The notes: a model not told the origin generated them from the sequence alone. Positions 1 through 8,782 are shown, counted from the stretch's first letter. The stretch: DNA of 64,000 bases from Pseudomonas sp. 102515 (GCF_031085165.1 NZ_JAVHTY010000001.1:1116001-1180000), one strand, 5' to 3'. Translations and numbers: made by a program.

Positions 1-3
1 GCG

Positions 4-34
4 CAAAAGAAAGGGCAGACCTGGGTCTGCCCTT
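4..34 (-). terminator. Rho-independent terminator downstream of cheR
   Basis: Positions 11-21 and 24-34 form a perfect 11-bp stem (AAGGGCAGACC and its complement) with a 2-nt loop. Read on the minus strand the stem is followed by TCTTTTG. It lies 20 nt past the cheR stop codon, so it should end the cheV-cheR transcript. Confidence 0.8.
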
Positions 35-53
35 GGGGTGTTCAGCGACCGGC

Positions 54-881
54 CTATTTAGCCTTGTAGATGATGCCCGGATTGCACTGCACCATCTGGT
101 AGAGATCCGGCAGGCCGTTGAGGGCCTCGGAAGCGCCCAGAAACAGATAGCCGCCCGGCTTGAGGGTGCCGTGGATGCGCGTGAGGATGTCCTTCTTCAC
201 CTCGGCGGAGAAGTAGATCAGTACGTTGCGGCAGAACACCATGTCGAACTTGCCGAGGCTGGCATAGCTGTCCAGCAGATTCAGCGCGCGGAATTCGATA
301 CGGCTGCGAATCGCCGGCTTGACCGCCCAGCGCCCCGGCTGCTGCACGTCGAAGTAGCGCTGCAGGCGCTCCGGTGACAGCCCCCGACCGATCGCCAGCG
401 AATCGTACTCGCCGGACTTGGCCGCGGTGAGAATGGCACCGGACAGATCGGTCGCCACGATTTGCATGCCGCCACGCCCCTGCCCTGCCGCGCTGCGCTC
501 GAATTCGTCCATGGTCATGGACAGCGAATAGGGTTCTTGACCCGACGAGCAGGCCGCCGACCAGACCCGCAGGCGCTGGCCGAAGGTGTTCTTGGTCAAC
601 TCCGGCAAGAGGCGGTTCTTTAGTACCTCGAAGGGATAGGTGTCGCGAAACCAAAGGGTTTCGTTGGTCGTCATCGCATCGATGACCTTTTCCCGCAACC
701 CGCCACGGGGCTGCATCTGGATGCGTTGCACCAACTCCGACAACGTCTTGATCCCCTCGGTCTCCATCAGCTTGTTGAGCCGACTGGAGACGAGGTACTG
801 CTTGTTGTCACCGAGCAGGATCCCGCTGGATTTCTCGAGGAAATCACGAAAAAGCACAAAATCCGCGTTGACTGCTGACAC
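54..881 (-). CDS. cheR: Chemotaxis protein methyltransferase CheR
   Basis: S-adenosylmethionine-dependent O-methyltransferase that methylates glutamates on chemoreceptors, acting in the cytoplasm beside the receptor array. The protein shows the CheR N-terminal helical domain (ENKQYLVSSRLNKLM-like segment) and the Rossmann domain with RVWSAACSSGQEPYSL, the SAM-binding and Glu signature. I prefer the GTG start at 881: it has a GGAG 5 nt upstream and gives 275 residues, the usual length. An in-frame GTG at 923, directly after the cheV stop, would add 14 residues without a clear ribosome site. It is co-transcribed with cheV, whose stop lies about 40 nt upstream. The cheV-cheR pair next to flgA is the standard Pseudomonas order. 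Confidence 0.95.
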   Translation of the reverse strand: MSAVNADFVLFRDFLEKSSGILLGDNKQYLVSSRLNKLMETEGIKTLSELVQRIQMQPRGGLREKVIDAMTTNETLWFRDTYPFEVLKNRLLPELTKNTFGQRLRVWSAACSSGQEPYSLSMTMDEFERSAAGQGRGGMQIVATDLSGAILTAAKSGEYDSLAIGRGLSPERLQRYFDVQQPGRWAVKPAIRSRIEFRALNLLDSYASLGKFDMVFCRNVLIYFSAEVKKDILTRIHGTLKPGGYLFLGASEALNGLPDLYQMVQCNPGIIYKAK

Positions 882-923
882 TGCCGCTCCGCCTTCTGGA
901 TACCGGGATAGAGACGCCTTCAC

Positions 924-1856
924 CTAGTGACCGTCGACCGCATTGATGCGCTCGGCTACCCGGGAGGCAAGATCATCGGGGCGGAACTTGGCCAGGAAGT
1001 CGTCCGCGCCGACCTTCTTGACCATCGCCTGGTTGAAGACGCCGGACAAGGAGGTATGCAGCAGTATATGCACTTTCTGCATCCGCGAATCATGACGGAT
1101 TTCCGCCGTCAGGGTGTAGCCATCCATTTCCGGCATCTCGATGTCGGAAATGATCATCAGCAATTCCTCTTCCGGACGCTTGCCTTCAGCCACCATCGCC
1201 TGGAGGAAATTCAAGGCCTGGCGACCGTCGTTGAGGGAGATGACCTCTACGCCGACGGTTTCCAGGCAACGAGTCACCTGCTTGCGCGCCACCGAGGAGT
1301 CGTCGACGATCAGCACGCGCTTGGTGACGGCCTTGGCCTGTACCACCTCGCTGATCACGCCGGCCGATACGGTCTCGACCGACGGTGCGACTTCGGAAAG
1401 GATCTTTTCCACGTCGATGATCTCGACGAGCTGGTTGTCGACCCGGGTGACGGCGGTCAGGTAGTGATCACGACCGGTGCCCTTGGGCGGCGGATTGATG
1501 CCTTCCCAGTTCATGTTGACGATTCGCTCCACCGAGCGCACCAGGAAGCCCTGCACCTTGGTGTTGTACTCGGTGATGATCACGAAGCAATTATTGATAT
1601 CCGGCAATCCGCGGCGACCGGTAGCCATGGCCAGGTCGATGATGGGAAAGGTGCCGCCACGGATGCTGGCCACGCCCCGTACCACCGGACTCGATTTCGG
1701 CATCACGGTGAGTTTGGGGCACTGCAGCACCTCCTTCACCTTGAACACATTGATGCCGTAGAGCTGCGAGCCGTCCAGGCGGAACAGCAGCAGTTCCAGA
1801 CGGTTCTGTCCCACCAGTTGGGTACGTTGGTTGACTGCGTCCAATACACCAGCCAT
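924..1856 (-). CDS. cheV: Chemotaxis coupling protein CheV (CheW-receiver fusion)
   Basis: Couples chemoreceptors to CheA and carries a phosphorylatable receiver domain that tunes adaptation. The first ~165 residues form a CheW-like domain (LELLLFRLDGSQLYGINVFK). The rest is a response-regulator receiver with RVLIVDDSSVARKQ and the phospho-acceptor Asp in IISDIEMPEMDGY. The ATG at 1856 has GAGAGGAG 8 nt upstream and gives 310 residues; a longer in-frame start at 1892 is less likely. It is transcribed divergently from flgA and is followed by cheR. Confidence 0.95.
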   Translation of the reverse strand: MAGVLDAVNQRTQLVGQNRLELLLFRLDGSQLYGINVFKVKEVLQCPKLTVMPKSSPVVRGVASIRGGTFPIIDLAMATGRRGLPDINNCFVIITEYNTKVQGFLVRSVERIVNMNWEGINPPPKGTGRDHYLTAVTRVDNQLVEIIDVEKILSEVAPSVETVSAGVISEVVQAKAVTKRVLIVDDSSVARKQVTRCLETVGVEVISLNDGRQALNFLQAMVAEGKRPEEELLMIISDIEMPEMDGYTLTAEIRHDSRMQKVHILLHTSLSGVFNQAMVKKVGADDFLAKFRPDDLASRVAERINAVDGH

Positions 1857-1896
1857 TTGGCGACTCCTCTCGTTGCCACGGACCGGTTGCAAAACT

Positions 1897-1912
1897 CGGC
1901 ACAGGGCTTGCT
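1897..1912 (+). promoter_or_regulatory. Candidate sigma-54 promoter of flgA
   Basis: CGGCACAGGGCTTGCT matches the RpoN -24/-12 consensus (GGCAC, 5-nt gap, TTGCT) apart from the first base and the seventh. RpoN control of class II/III flagellar genes is well established in Pseudomonas. The predicted transcription start would fall only about 2 nt before the ATG at 1925, which either favours the downstream ATG at 1955 or argues against the promoter. Confidence 0.5.
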
Positions 1913-1924
1913 TAGATGTGACTC

Positions 1925-2683
1925 ATGAAGATCGAAGCGACGTGTTTCCGACCTATGAAGACCTCTTGCCGCTGGGCTGCGAATCTCGTGTTGATCCTGA
2001 CATGCCTGGGCGGAAAGGCCTATGCAGAAGACGACTACACCTCATCTGACGAACTTATCGGCGCTGTCGAAAGTTTTCTTGAGGAGCGCGTGCAGGAATA
2101 TTTGCTGGAGACCCATTCCAACGCTCGCCATGAAACCCAGATCAACGCCCTGGATTCCCGGTTGCGTCTGGCCGCCTGCGACATACCCCTGACGCTGTCG
2201 CAGCAGGGCAACCCGACCCCGGTGGGCCGGATCAACGTCAAGGTGCGCTGCGAAGGCGGCAGTCCCTGGACGGTGTTCGTGCCCGCGCAGGTCAAACTGT
2301 ATCGCCCGGTCGTGGTCACGCTGCAGCCGCTGTTGCGCGGCGCGGTGCTGGACGACCAGAACGTGGCCCTGGTGGAGCGCGATGTCGGTACCCTGACCCA
2401 GGGTTACCTGACCAGCCTGGAGCAGGTGATAGGTACCCAGCTGAAGCGCCAGGTGGTCAGCGAGCAGGTACTGGCGCCCTCCTTCATCGAGCAGGCCGAA
2501 CTCATCCGCAAGGGCGAGCAAGTGGTGATCAATGCCCGCAGCGCCTCCTTCAGTATCCGCATGCAGGGCGAAGCTCTCAGCGCCGGCGCCAAGGACGAAG
2601 AGATCCGCGTACGCAACCTGAGCTCCAACCGGGTGATCCGCGGTCGGGTCGTCGATCAGGGGCAGGTGGAGGTGGCGCTTTAG
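1925..2683 (+). CDS. flgA: Flagellar basal body P-ring formation protein FlgA
   Basis: Periplasmic chaperone needed for assembly of the FlgI P ring around the flagellar rod. The N-terminus has a signal peptide (CRWAANLVLILTCLGGKAYA, cleavage after AYA), and the C-terminal half has the SAF/ChapFlgA domain (LRGAVLDDQNVALVERDVG; VINARSASFSIRMQGEAL). The length of 252 residues is normal. Two ATG starts are possible, at 1925 and 1955. Neither has a good Shine-Dalgarno site, and both keep the signal peptide. The gene is divergent from cheV and upstream of flgM and flgN. Confidence 0.93.
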   Translation: MKIEATCFRPMKTSCRWAANLVLILTCLGGKAYAEDDYTSSDELIGAVESFLEERVQEYLLETHSNARHETQINALDSRLRLAACDIPLTLSQQGNPTPVGRINVKVRCEGGSPWTVFVPAQVKLYRPVVVTLQPLLRGAVLDDQNVALVERDVGTLTQGYLTSLEQVIGTQLKRQVVSEQVLAPSFIEQAELIRKGEQVVINARSASFSIRMQGEALSAGAKDEEIRVRNLSSNRVIRGRVVDQGQVEVAL

Positions 2684-2777
2684 CGAAGAAGTCAAAAGGA
2701 GTACCTTGGGCGTCTGCTTCCTGAACCTCTGCGCGTCGTCCTGTCGAAGGATGTGACAGGGCGCACAGGTCTACGGC

Positions 2778-2804
2778 TAAAGTTTCGGCATGGCACGCCG
2801 ATAA
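2778..2804 (+). promoter_or_regulatory. FliA (sigma-28) promoter of flgMN
   Basis: TAAA at 2778-2781, exactly 15 nt, then GCCGATAA at 2797-2804. This is a perfect match to the flagellar sigma-28 consensus, 40 nt before the flgM start. It implies that FlgM is made under the control of the sigma factor it inhibits. Confidence 0.9.
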
Positions 2805-2843
2805 GCCGGACATGCGAACGAGACGACACGAGGATCTTCACTC

Positions 2844-3152
2844 ATGGCTCTAGATATCAATCGCCTGAATTCGTCCTCTACTGCGGGCATAGGCAACACC
2901 AAGGCGACGTCCACCAAGGACGTGTCCACGGCTCAGACCAGCGACGTCAAGGCTACCAAGAGTACCGCCTCCGGCGAGTCGGTCAGCTTGAGCGCCGAAG
3001 CCAAGCAACTGAGCTCCCTGACGGCAGGGCTCAAGGATCTGCCGGTGGTCGACAGCGAAAAGGTCAGCCGCCTGAAACAGGCCATCGCCGATGGCTCCTA
3101 CAAGGTCGACAGCCAGAAGGTGGCCGACAAGCTGATGGCGTTCGAGTCCTGA
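2844..3152 (+). CDS. flgM: Anti-sigma-28 factor FlgM
   Basis: Binds and holds the flagellar sigma factor FliA inactive until the hook-basal body is complete, then is secreted through the flagellar export gate. The 102-residue protein has the family layout: a disordered Ser/Thr/Lys-rich N-terminal half and a C-terminal FliA-binding region of helices ([13 protein letters not shown] and [20 protein letters not shown]). An AGGATCTTCACTC leader precedes the ATG, and a perfect FliA promoter lies just upstream. flgN follows after 60 nt. Confidence 0.96.
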   Translation: MALDINRLNSSSTAGIGNTKATSTKDVSTAQTSDVKATKSTASGESVSLSAEAKQLSSLTAGLKDLPVVDSEKVSRLKQAIADGSYKVDSQKVADKLMAFES

Positions 3153-3212
3153 CGCCCAATTCGGCATTGCCTTTCTGACGATCGCCACTAACGTTCGAAC
3201 GGAAACCGCGCC

Positions 3213-3680
3213 ATGCCCAATGCCAACTTGCTCGAGATCACCCGCCACGACATCGACCTGAGCGAGCAACTGCTGGCCCTGATCGAGCAGGAATTCCAGG
3301 CCTTGAGCGAGCGCCAGCTCGATCGTCTGGAGGCCCTGCTGGGTACCAAGCAGATCCTGCTCAAGCAGCTCGACCAGCACGCCCAACAGCGCACCTTGCT
3401 GTTGCAGACCTATGGCCTGCGAGCGGATCTGCAAGGTTTGCGGGCCTATGCCGCTCAGCAGCCCGACGGGGAAGAGTTGCTGGCGCGCTCCAGTCAGCTC
3501 GCGCAGCTCATGGAGCAGTGCAAGGCTCACAACGTCCGTAATGGCCAGATCATCCAGGCCAACCGCTTCGTGGTCGGCAAACTGCTGAATGTACTGCAGG
3601 GCACCTCGGCACCCACATTGTACAACCGTCGCGGCAACCAGACCGGTGGCGGCTATCAGCGTCCGCTGAGTTCGGCTTGA
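3213..3680 (+). CDS. flgN: Flagellar export chaperone FlgN
   Basis: Cytoplasmic chaperone that escorts the hook-filament junction proteins FlgK and FlgL to the flagellar export apparatus. The 155-residue sequence is almost wholly helical with heptad-like leucines (DIDLSEQLLALIEQEFQAL, RQLDRLEALLGTKQILLKQL), as in the FlgN family, and ends in a polar tail. It follows flgM and precedes ycgR, the order found in Pseudomonas flagellar clusters. The annotation rests on helical pattern plus context, both strong. Confidence 0.92.
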   Translation: MPNANLLEITRHDIDLSEQLLALIEQEFQALSERQLDRLEALLGTKQILLKQLDQHAQQRTLLLQTYGLRADLQGLRAYAAQQPDGEELLARSSQLAQLMEQCKAHNVRNGQIIQANRFVVGKLLNVLQGTSAPTLYNRRGNQTGGGYQRPLSSA

Positions 3681-3768
3681 CCACGGACATGCTCATGCCA
3701 ACGTTTTTCGCTGCACAGGTGGCGTTTAGCCAGTATTCTTGCTGACCGCTGTCTATAGGAGTTTCCAG

Positions 3769-4503
3769 GTGCAAGGCTCTTCCGCTAGCGACAATGCCGC
3801 TCAGCCACCCCAGGTCTATCGCTCCAAGGGCGAGATCCTGGCCTGCCTGCGGCCGGCGCAACGGCAGCATATTCCACTGCGGATCACCTTCAATCGCCAT
3901 GGGCAGCAATTCCAGAGCTTCGTCGTCGAGATCGACGAGGCCAAGGGGCTGATCGCACTGGACGAATTCATTCCACGCGAAGCCGAACGCCTGCTCGAAC
4001 AGGGCCAGCCGTTCCGGGTGGACAGCTTTAACGAAGGCATCAAGGTCACCTGGCAGATCGATCATCCGGTCGAGTTCGGCGAGCTCGATGGCAATCGCTG
4101 CTACTGGATCGGCCTGCCTACCGAACTTACCTATCACCAGCGGCGCAATGCCTATCGGGTCAAGCTGCTGCTGGCCCAGCCAGCCACGGCGGAGCTGAGC
4201 CAGGGCAACAGCCCAATCCAGTTGCGAGGCCAACTGATCGACCTGTCGGCCACGGGCTGCAAGCTGCGTTTCCCTGGCAACGTCACTCATCTGCTGCAAC
4301 CGGGGCAGCAGGTACAGAGCTTTAGCGCCGAGTTGCCCATCGGGACCATCAACACCCCGGTGACCATTCGCCACGTGGCCTGTCCGGAGCGTATGGAATA
4401 CAGCGACGTCGGGGTCTGCTTCAACAGCCTGACCGGCGCTTCCCAACGTCAGATCGAACGCTTCATCTACCAGTTGCAGCGAGAAAGCCGTCGGTTCGAG
4501 TGA
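3769..4503 (+). CDS. ycgR: Flagellar brake protein YcgR (PilZ domain)
   Basis: Cyclic-di-GMP receptor that slows swimming by acting on the flagellar motor. The N-terminal YcgR domain is followed by a PilZ domain with the c-di-GMP-binding RRNAYR (RxxxR) motif and the DLSATGC (DxSxxG) motif. The GTG at 3769 is chosen because AGGAG lies 7 nt upstream; a TTG at 3739 would extend the frame by 10 residues. The length of 244 residues fits. It lies behind flgMN, linking flagellar assembly genes to second-messenger control. Confidence 0.92.
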   Translation: MQGSSASDNAAQPPQVYRSKGEILACLRPAQRQHIPLRITFNRHGQQFQSFVVEIDEAKGLIALDEFIPREAERLLEQGQPFRVDSFNEGIKVTWQIDHPVEFGELDGNRCYWIGLPTELTYHQRRNAYRVKLLLAQPATAELSQGNSPIQLRGQLIDLSATGCKLRFPGNVTHLLQPGQQVQSFSAELPIGTINTPVTIRHVACPERMEYSDVGVCFNSLTGASQRQIERFIYQLQRESRRFE

Positions 4504-4545
4504 CCGACTGGGCGCCCATGGTGGCCGGACGCCCACCTCCACCTC

Positions 4546-5901
4546 TCAGGTCGCCTTGGATTCAGGCGGGTTCTGCAGGAACTCGATCTCTTCCTGCAGG
4601 GGTGTCCCCTCATCGTCAGGCTCCTCCTCGACGACCGCCTCCGTGTGCATCTGGTCATGCACGACCTGGCTGTCGACGCGTGGATCCAGGGCCGCTGCCA
4701 GCGGCGAGCTGGTCGACCCTTCGGGCATCTGCACGTGGCTCAACGGCGCCTCGTCGACCAGGTGCTTGCCCGTGACCGCGTCCGGGCGGATGCGCCAGAT
4801 CAGGATCGCACCGCAGAGCACGACGAAGGCATAGAGCATGTTGGGTCCGACCAGATTCATCAGCGCACCCACCACCAGCGGACCGATACAGGCACCGATG
4901 CCAAAGGTCACCAGCAGCATGGCGCTCAGGGATACCCGCCGCTCCCCTTCGATATGGTCATTGGACAGCGCCACCGCCAGGGGATAGAGCACGAATTGCA
5001 GCAGGCTGGCGATGAGGCCGAGCGGCAGCAGCACCACCGGCGGCACATGGGGCAGCACGGCCAGTGGCAGGGCAGCCAGGGTCAGGGCGATGGCGACCAC
5101 CCGGATCAGCCAGCTGCGATCATGCCGATCCGACAGCCAGCCGATCGGCCATTGGGCGATCAGTCCGGCGAAGATGCAGCAGGCCATGAACAGGCCGATA
5201 CGCTCGGTGGGCAGGCCCTGGGCGCTGGCATAGAGAGGTGCCAGGCCGTAGAAGGAGCCAATCACCAGACCTGCGACCAGGGTCGTCGTCAACGACTGCG
5301 GAATCCGCTGGATGAAGAACCTGGGCTCCAGCGGCGCCGGCTTGAGCGGTGCCGGGTGGATCTTGCCGGTGACCGCTACCGGCACCAGGCACAGGGCATA
5401 GCAGATGGCGACCAGCATCAGCTTGTCGACGCCGAGATCAGGCGAGAGCACCAGGACCACCTGCCCCAGCGCCAGGCCAAGGTAGGAGGCAGTCATGTAG
5501 CCGGAAAAGACCTTGCCGCGCTCGCCAGGGGCGGCCTGTTCGTTGAGCCAGCTCTCCAGCACCATGTACTGGCACATCATGCCCATGCCGATCAGTACCC
5601 TGAGTGCCAGCCACATCGGCAACCAGGGCAGCAGGCCGATCCCCAGCACCGCGGCGCCGACCACGCCAGCGCAGGTCACATAGGCACGGATATGACCGAC
5701 CTTGGCGATCAGTCGATGCCCCAACTTGCCGCCTATCACCAGTCCCGCGTAATAGGCAGCGGTCAGGGCGCCGACCCAGAGTCCCTGCACCTGATCGGCG
5801 GCCAGTCGCAGACCGAGATAGGTACTCAGCAGACCGGTCCCGATCAACATCAACAGCGTCGCGAAATAGAGCCCGCGAAACGCCGACAGCACACGCACCA
5901 T
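4546..5901 (-). CDS. MFS transporter, YcaD-like
   Basis: Inner-membrane major facilitator protein of unknown substrate. About twelve hydrophobic helices can be read, with the loop GGKLGHRLIAKVG after helix 2 and GWLSDRHDRSWLIR after helix 8, both MFS A-type signatures. An unusual hydrophilic acidic tail of about 75 residues (EEEPDDEGTPLQEEIEF) follows the last helix and is presumably cytoplasmic. GGAG lies 6 nt before the ATG. Its stop faces the ycgR stop about 40 nt away. I cannot name a substrate; the frame resembles the YcaD/UMF branch. Confidence 0.85.
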   Translation of the reverse strand: MVRVLSAFRGLYFATLLMLIGTGLLSTYLGLRLAADQVQGLWVGALTAAYYAGLVIGGKLGHRLIAKVGHIRAYVTCAGVVGAAVLGIGLLPWLPMWLALRVLIGMGMMCQYMVLESWLNEQAAPGERGKVFSGYMTASYLGLALGQVVLVLSPDLGVDKLMLVAICYALCLVPVAVTGKIHPAPLKPAPLEPRFFIQRIPQSLTTTLVAGLVIGSFYGLAPLYASAQGLPTERIGLFMACCIFAGLIAQWPIGWLSDRHDRSWLIRVVAIALTLAALPLAVLPHVPPVVLLPLGLIASLLQFVLYPLAVALSNDHIEGERRVSLSAMLLVTFGIGACIGPLVVGALMNLVGPNMLYAFVVLCGAILIWRIRPDAVTGKHLVDEAPLSHVQMPEGSTSSPLAAALDPRVDSQVVHDQMHTEAVVEEEPDDEGTPLQEEIEFLQNPPESKAT

Positions 5902-5945
5902 TGCCTACTCCATCGTCTCTTGCACACCCGGCAAGCGCGACGGAA

Positions 5946-6794
5946 TCAGCTTCGTCGTTGCGCCGCCAGCTGGGCGTCCTCGCCCAGGCGTGGGTTGTAG
6001 TGGCCTGCACAGGCCTTCATCAGTACCTGCAGCACCGACAGATTACCTCTGACGCTGCTGATCTTGGTGGGTACCTCGCCCTTCGGATAGCGCCGCACGG
6101 TGGGGAGTTCCACGCAGCGATAGCCCAATTTCGGTACCCGGTAGGAAAGATAGGCCAGCAACTCGTAGGTGGTGAACTCGTCGCGGAACGGCGCCACGCG
6201 CGGATCCAGCAGCATGGCCCGGCTGTAGGCGCGGAAACCCTGGGTGGTGTCGGTCCAGTGGAAACCCGAGGCCAGGCTCAGCATGGGCGCATGGATGAAG
6301 CGAATGGCGAAGTCGCGGGACTTGGGAGTGTTCTCCGCCACGCCGCCGGCCAGAAAGCGCGAGGCCTGGACGAAGTCGTAGCCCTGCTCGATGGCTTCGA
6401 TGAAGCGTGGGATGGCGTCCGGATCGTCCTTGTCGTTGCCGTCGATGGTCACGATACCGGTGTAACCCTCGTCGAGCACGAAGGCATAGGCGCAGCGCAA
6501 CTGGGCGCTGAGCTTGCCCGGTGCGGTCTTGACCAGCAGCCCACGGACGCCCAGCTCCTGCAGCCGCTGCGGCTCCAGCGAACCGTCGGTGCTGCCACCG
6601 TCGACGATGATGACATCGGCGATGTCGGCGATCCTGGCCGCCGCCATGCGCCGCAAGAGGTTGAGAATCCGCTCGCCTTCGTTGATGACCGGGATCACCA
6701 CGCAGTGCGGACGGCTGCGACCGTTCCAGAAGGTCGTCGAATAGCTGGGCACCTGCCAGAGGGCGCGCTCGGTGGCGGGAATTGCAGTAGTCAT
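5946..6794 (-). CDS. GT2 family glycosyltransferase (DPM1-like)
   Basis: Probable cytoplasmic-face sugar transferase using a nucleotide sugar. The GT-A fold is seen in CVVIPVINEGERI, VIIVDGGSTDGS and the DxD-like TIDGNDKDDPDAI; the segment DTTQGFRAYSR is typical of dolichol/polyprenyl-phosphate mannosyltransferase-like enzymes. No C-terminal membrane helices are present, unlike the other GT2 of this operon. The ATG at 6794 has GGAGG 4 nt upstream and lies 14 nt past the stop of the SMR-like gene. It is the last gene of a seven-gene operon. Donor and acceptor cannot be named from sequence. Confidence 0.85.
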   Translation of the reverse strand: MTTAIPATERALWQVPSYSTTFWNGRSRPHCVVIPVINEGERILNLLRRMAAARIADIADVIIVDGGSTDGSLEPQRLQELGVRGLLVKTAPGKLSAQLRCAYAFVLDEGYTGIVTIDGNDKDDPDAIPRFIEAIEQGYDFVQASRFLAGGVAENTPKSRDFAIRFIHAPMLSLASGFHWTDTTQGFRAYSRAMLLDPRVAPFRDEFTTYELLAYLSYRVPKLGYRCVELPTVRRYPKGEVPTKISSVRGNLSVLQVLMKACAGHYNPRLGEDAQLAAQRRS

Positions 6795-6807
6795 AGGTCC
6801 TCCAGGT

Positions 6808-7164
6808 TCAACCGACACGGGCCGTGATGAGGGCGACGCCGGCGATGATCAGGACGATGCCTGCCGCCGTGGTCCAGGGAAAGGCTTCGCGAAAGATCAC
6901 CACCGACAACAGGGCGACGCTGGCGATGGCCCCGGCCGTCAGCACCGGATGCGCCACGTTCAGCGGTAGCTTGGCGAGGGCGGCGGCGTACAGCAGAAAG
7001 GCCAGGCCATACATGAACAGCCCCAGCCAGAACGGCCAGTTGGCCAGTGCAGCCAGGGGATCGCTCAGGCTGGGAAAACGCCGCGGCGGCAGCATGGCCA
7101 GCTTCACCAGCACGCTCGCCGAGGCGTTGGAGGCGATGCCCAGGATCAGGATCAGCCACTTCAT
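6808..7164 (-). CDS. Small four-helix transporter of SMR/EamA type (flippase-like)
   Basis: A 118-residue protein with four hydrophobic helices, resembling the small multidrug resistance fold and the ArnE/ArnF subunits that flip undecaprenyl-phosphate-linked aminoarabinose. Recognisable segments are ASVLVKLAMLPP, KLPLNVAHPVLTAGAIASVA and FREAFPWTTAAGIVLIIAG. Its ATG overlaps the stop of the upstream isomerase gene (ATGA), so the two are translationally coupled. Sitting between glycosyltransferases and sugar-modifying enzymes, it more likely moves a lipid-linked sugar than a drug; that is inference. Confidence 0.82.
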   Translation of the reverse strand: MKWLILILGIASNASASVLVKLAMLPPRRFPSLSDPLAALANWPFWLGLFMYGLAFLLYAAALAKLPLNVAHPVLTAGAIASVALLSVVIFREAFPWTTAAGIVLIIAGVALITARVG

Positions 7165-7994
7165 GCGGCAGCCTCCGGCAGGTCTCGATAGGCCTTGACC
7201 GCGACCTGGACGCCACGCTCCAGCGCGGCCAGGTTGGAGCCCTGCTTGGCCGGCAGCATCTCGATGCTGACCACCTGCTCCGGCAGCCGCCGGGTCAGGG
7301 CGAAGGCGATGCCCTCGTGATTGGTACCGCCCTCCCCCAGGGTCACCAGATCCGGTTCGCTGGCATGGACGTGGCCGATCAGCTCGGCATGCTCTTCGAG
7401 GACGCGGGCGGCGTCTTCCTCGTTGATGGTCAGGGCGCCGGTATCGAGTTGCATGAGGATCGCCGGATGCTCCACGGCCCGCACCACGGCGGCGGTGGAA
7501 TCGCTGTCGATCATGAAGTTGGCGCCATAGCGTGGCGGATTCGGCTCCAGGCAGATCTGTACCCGGTGCGCCGCGGCCACATCACCCAGGCGGCGGAAGA
7601 AATCCCGTGCCTGCGCCAGGGCCTGGTCGTCACTCAGCCCCGAGCGATCGCGATTGCGCGGCGAGCCGAACACCAGGCGCGTGGCGCCCAGCCCCTCGGC
7701 GACCCGGCAGACGCCCTCCAGCTGCGCCAGCAGCGCACGCTGCACGTCGTCGGTGCCGAAGACGTTGAGGCCCGTGGTGCCGAACAGCAGCGCCTGCATG
7801 CCGGTGATCTCGATGCCGCGGGCCTGCCACTGCTGACGCACGACCTGGATTTCCTGGGCGGTGGCCGCCTTGGGATCGGCGAAATACTTGCCGGGTGCAA
7901 TGTCGATGGCATCGACCCGGTATTGCTGCAGGATCTCGGCGACCATGGCGTCATCGGTCGGATCCCAGGCGATATTGGAGATGGCGATGCGCAT
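7161..7994 (-). CDS. Sugar phosphate isomerase/epimerase (AP endonuclease 2-like TIM barrel)
   Basis: Predicted xylose-isomerase-like TIM barrel of about 278 residues. Candidate metal ligands are the Glu in ICLEPNPPRYGAN, Asp in MQLDTGALTI, His in GHVHASEPD and the C-terminal Glu in VVSIEMLP. The ATG at 7994 shares its A with the stop of the preceding SDR gene (TGATG) and has GGAGG 7 nt upstream. It probably isomerises or epimerises the sugar that the neighbouring glycosyltransferases use. The exact substrate is not recognisable. Confidence 0.82.
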   Translation of the reverse strand: MRIAISNIAWDPTDDAMVAEILQQYRVDAIDIAPGKYFADPKAATAQEIQVVRQQWQARGIEITGMQALLFGTTGLNVFGTDDVQRALLAQLEGVCRVAEGLGATRLVFGSPRNRDRSGLSDDQALAQARDFFRRLGDVAAAHRVQICLEPNPPRYGANFMIDSDSTAAVVRAVEHPAILMQLDTGALTINEEDAARVLEEHAELIGHVHASEPDLVTLGEGGTNHEGIAFALTRRLPEQVVSIEMLPAKQGSNLAALERGVQVAVKAYRDLPEAAA

Positions 7995-8782
7995 CACTGA
8001 CCCTCCGCCTTGATGACCGGGGGTTCCGACTGCGCATAGGCGCGCACGGCCAGCAGGGTATCGCGGGCGCTGTACTGGTAGCCGTCACGCCCGCCGAAGA
8101 CCTCGGCATGCACGCTGCGGAAATCGTAGCGCGCCGGCGTACCCTCCAGGGTGTTGCCGAAGTCGCGTCCGAAGCCCTGGCTGGCGATGTCCGCCACGCT
8201 GATAGGCTCGGCGGTCAGGTGCACCAGGTCGAGCCCGGCAGCCTGGGCGGTCTGGATGTCATAGCCGAGGTTGACCATCGGATAGAACTGGAAGACACCG
8301 CGACTTTCCACCGCGTGCAGATTGTTGTCGTTGAGCAGGTCGTAGATCACGTTCTTGCGCAGCCCAGGCCCCACCAGGCCCGGCAGGCGGACGATCAGGG
8401 CGTTGGCGAAATGCTCACGGACGAACTGCTCCAGCCGATAGCGATTGGCGCCATAGGCGTGCAGCCCCTCCTCGTCCACCGCGGTGGTCTCGTCCACCCC
8501 GAGCGGCTGCTTGAAGACATCCACCGTGCTGATCAGCACGAAGGAATCGCAATGGATCCGCGACAGATGACCGATCAGGCCATCGATCTTCTCGCGATCG
8601 GCGGCGGGATCGCGATTGGCGATCCATTTCTGCGCCGGAGCTCCGGCGCAGATGACCTGGCCATAGGGCTGATCGCCGATCTGGTCGATATTGGTGGAGC
8701 GAAACAGCGCGCCGAAGGCCTTCTGCTTGAGCAGCGTCGACCCCACGAAGCCGCTGTACCCTATCAATGCGTCGGTCTTCAT
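7994..8782 (-). CDS. NAD-dependent epimerase/dehydratase (SDR)
   Basis: Rossmann-fold nucleotide-sugar-type SDR of 262 residues. The cofactor motif is modified and short (ALIGYSGFVGSTLL, GxxGxxG), and the active-site region shows LISTVDVF followed by YGANRYRLE (YxxxR rather than the usual YxxxK). The true start is the ATG at 8782; the longer open frame overlaps the upstream membrane-protein gene. Only 5 nt separate it from that gene. It probably reduces or epimerises a sugar in the same pathway. The Lys-to-Arg change in the YxxxK position deserves checking by alignment. Confidence 0.8.
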   Translation of the reverse strand: MKTDALIGYSGFVGSTLLKQKAFGALFRSTNIDQIGDQPYGQVICAGAPAQKWIANRDPAADREKIDGLIGHLSRIHCDSFVLISTVDVFKQPLGVDETTAVDEEGLHAYGANRYRLEQFVREHFANALIVRLPGLVGPGLRKNVIYDLLNDNNLHAVESRGVFQFYPMVNLGYDIQTAQAAGLDLVHLTAEPISVADIASQGFGRDFGNTLEGTPARYDFRSVHAEVFGGRDGYQYSARDTLLAVRAYAQSEPPVIKAEGQ

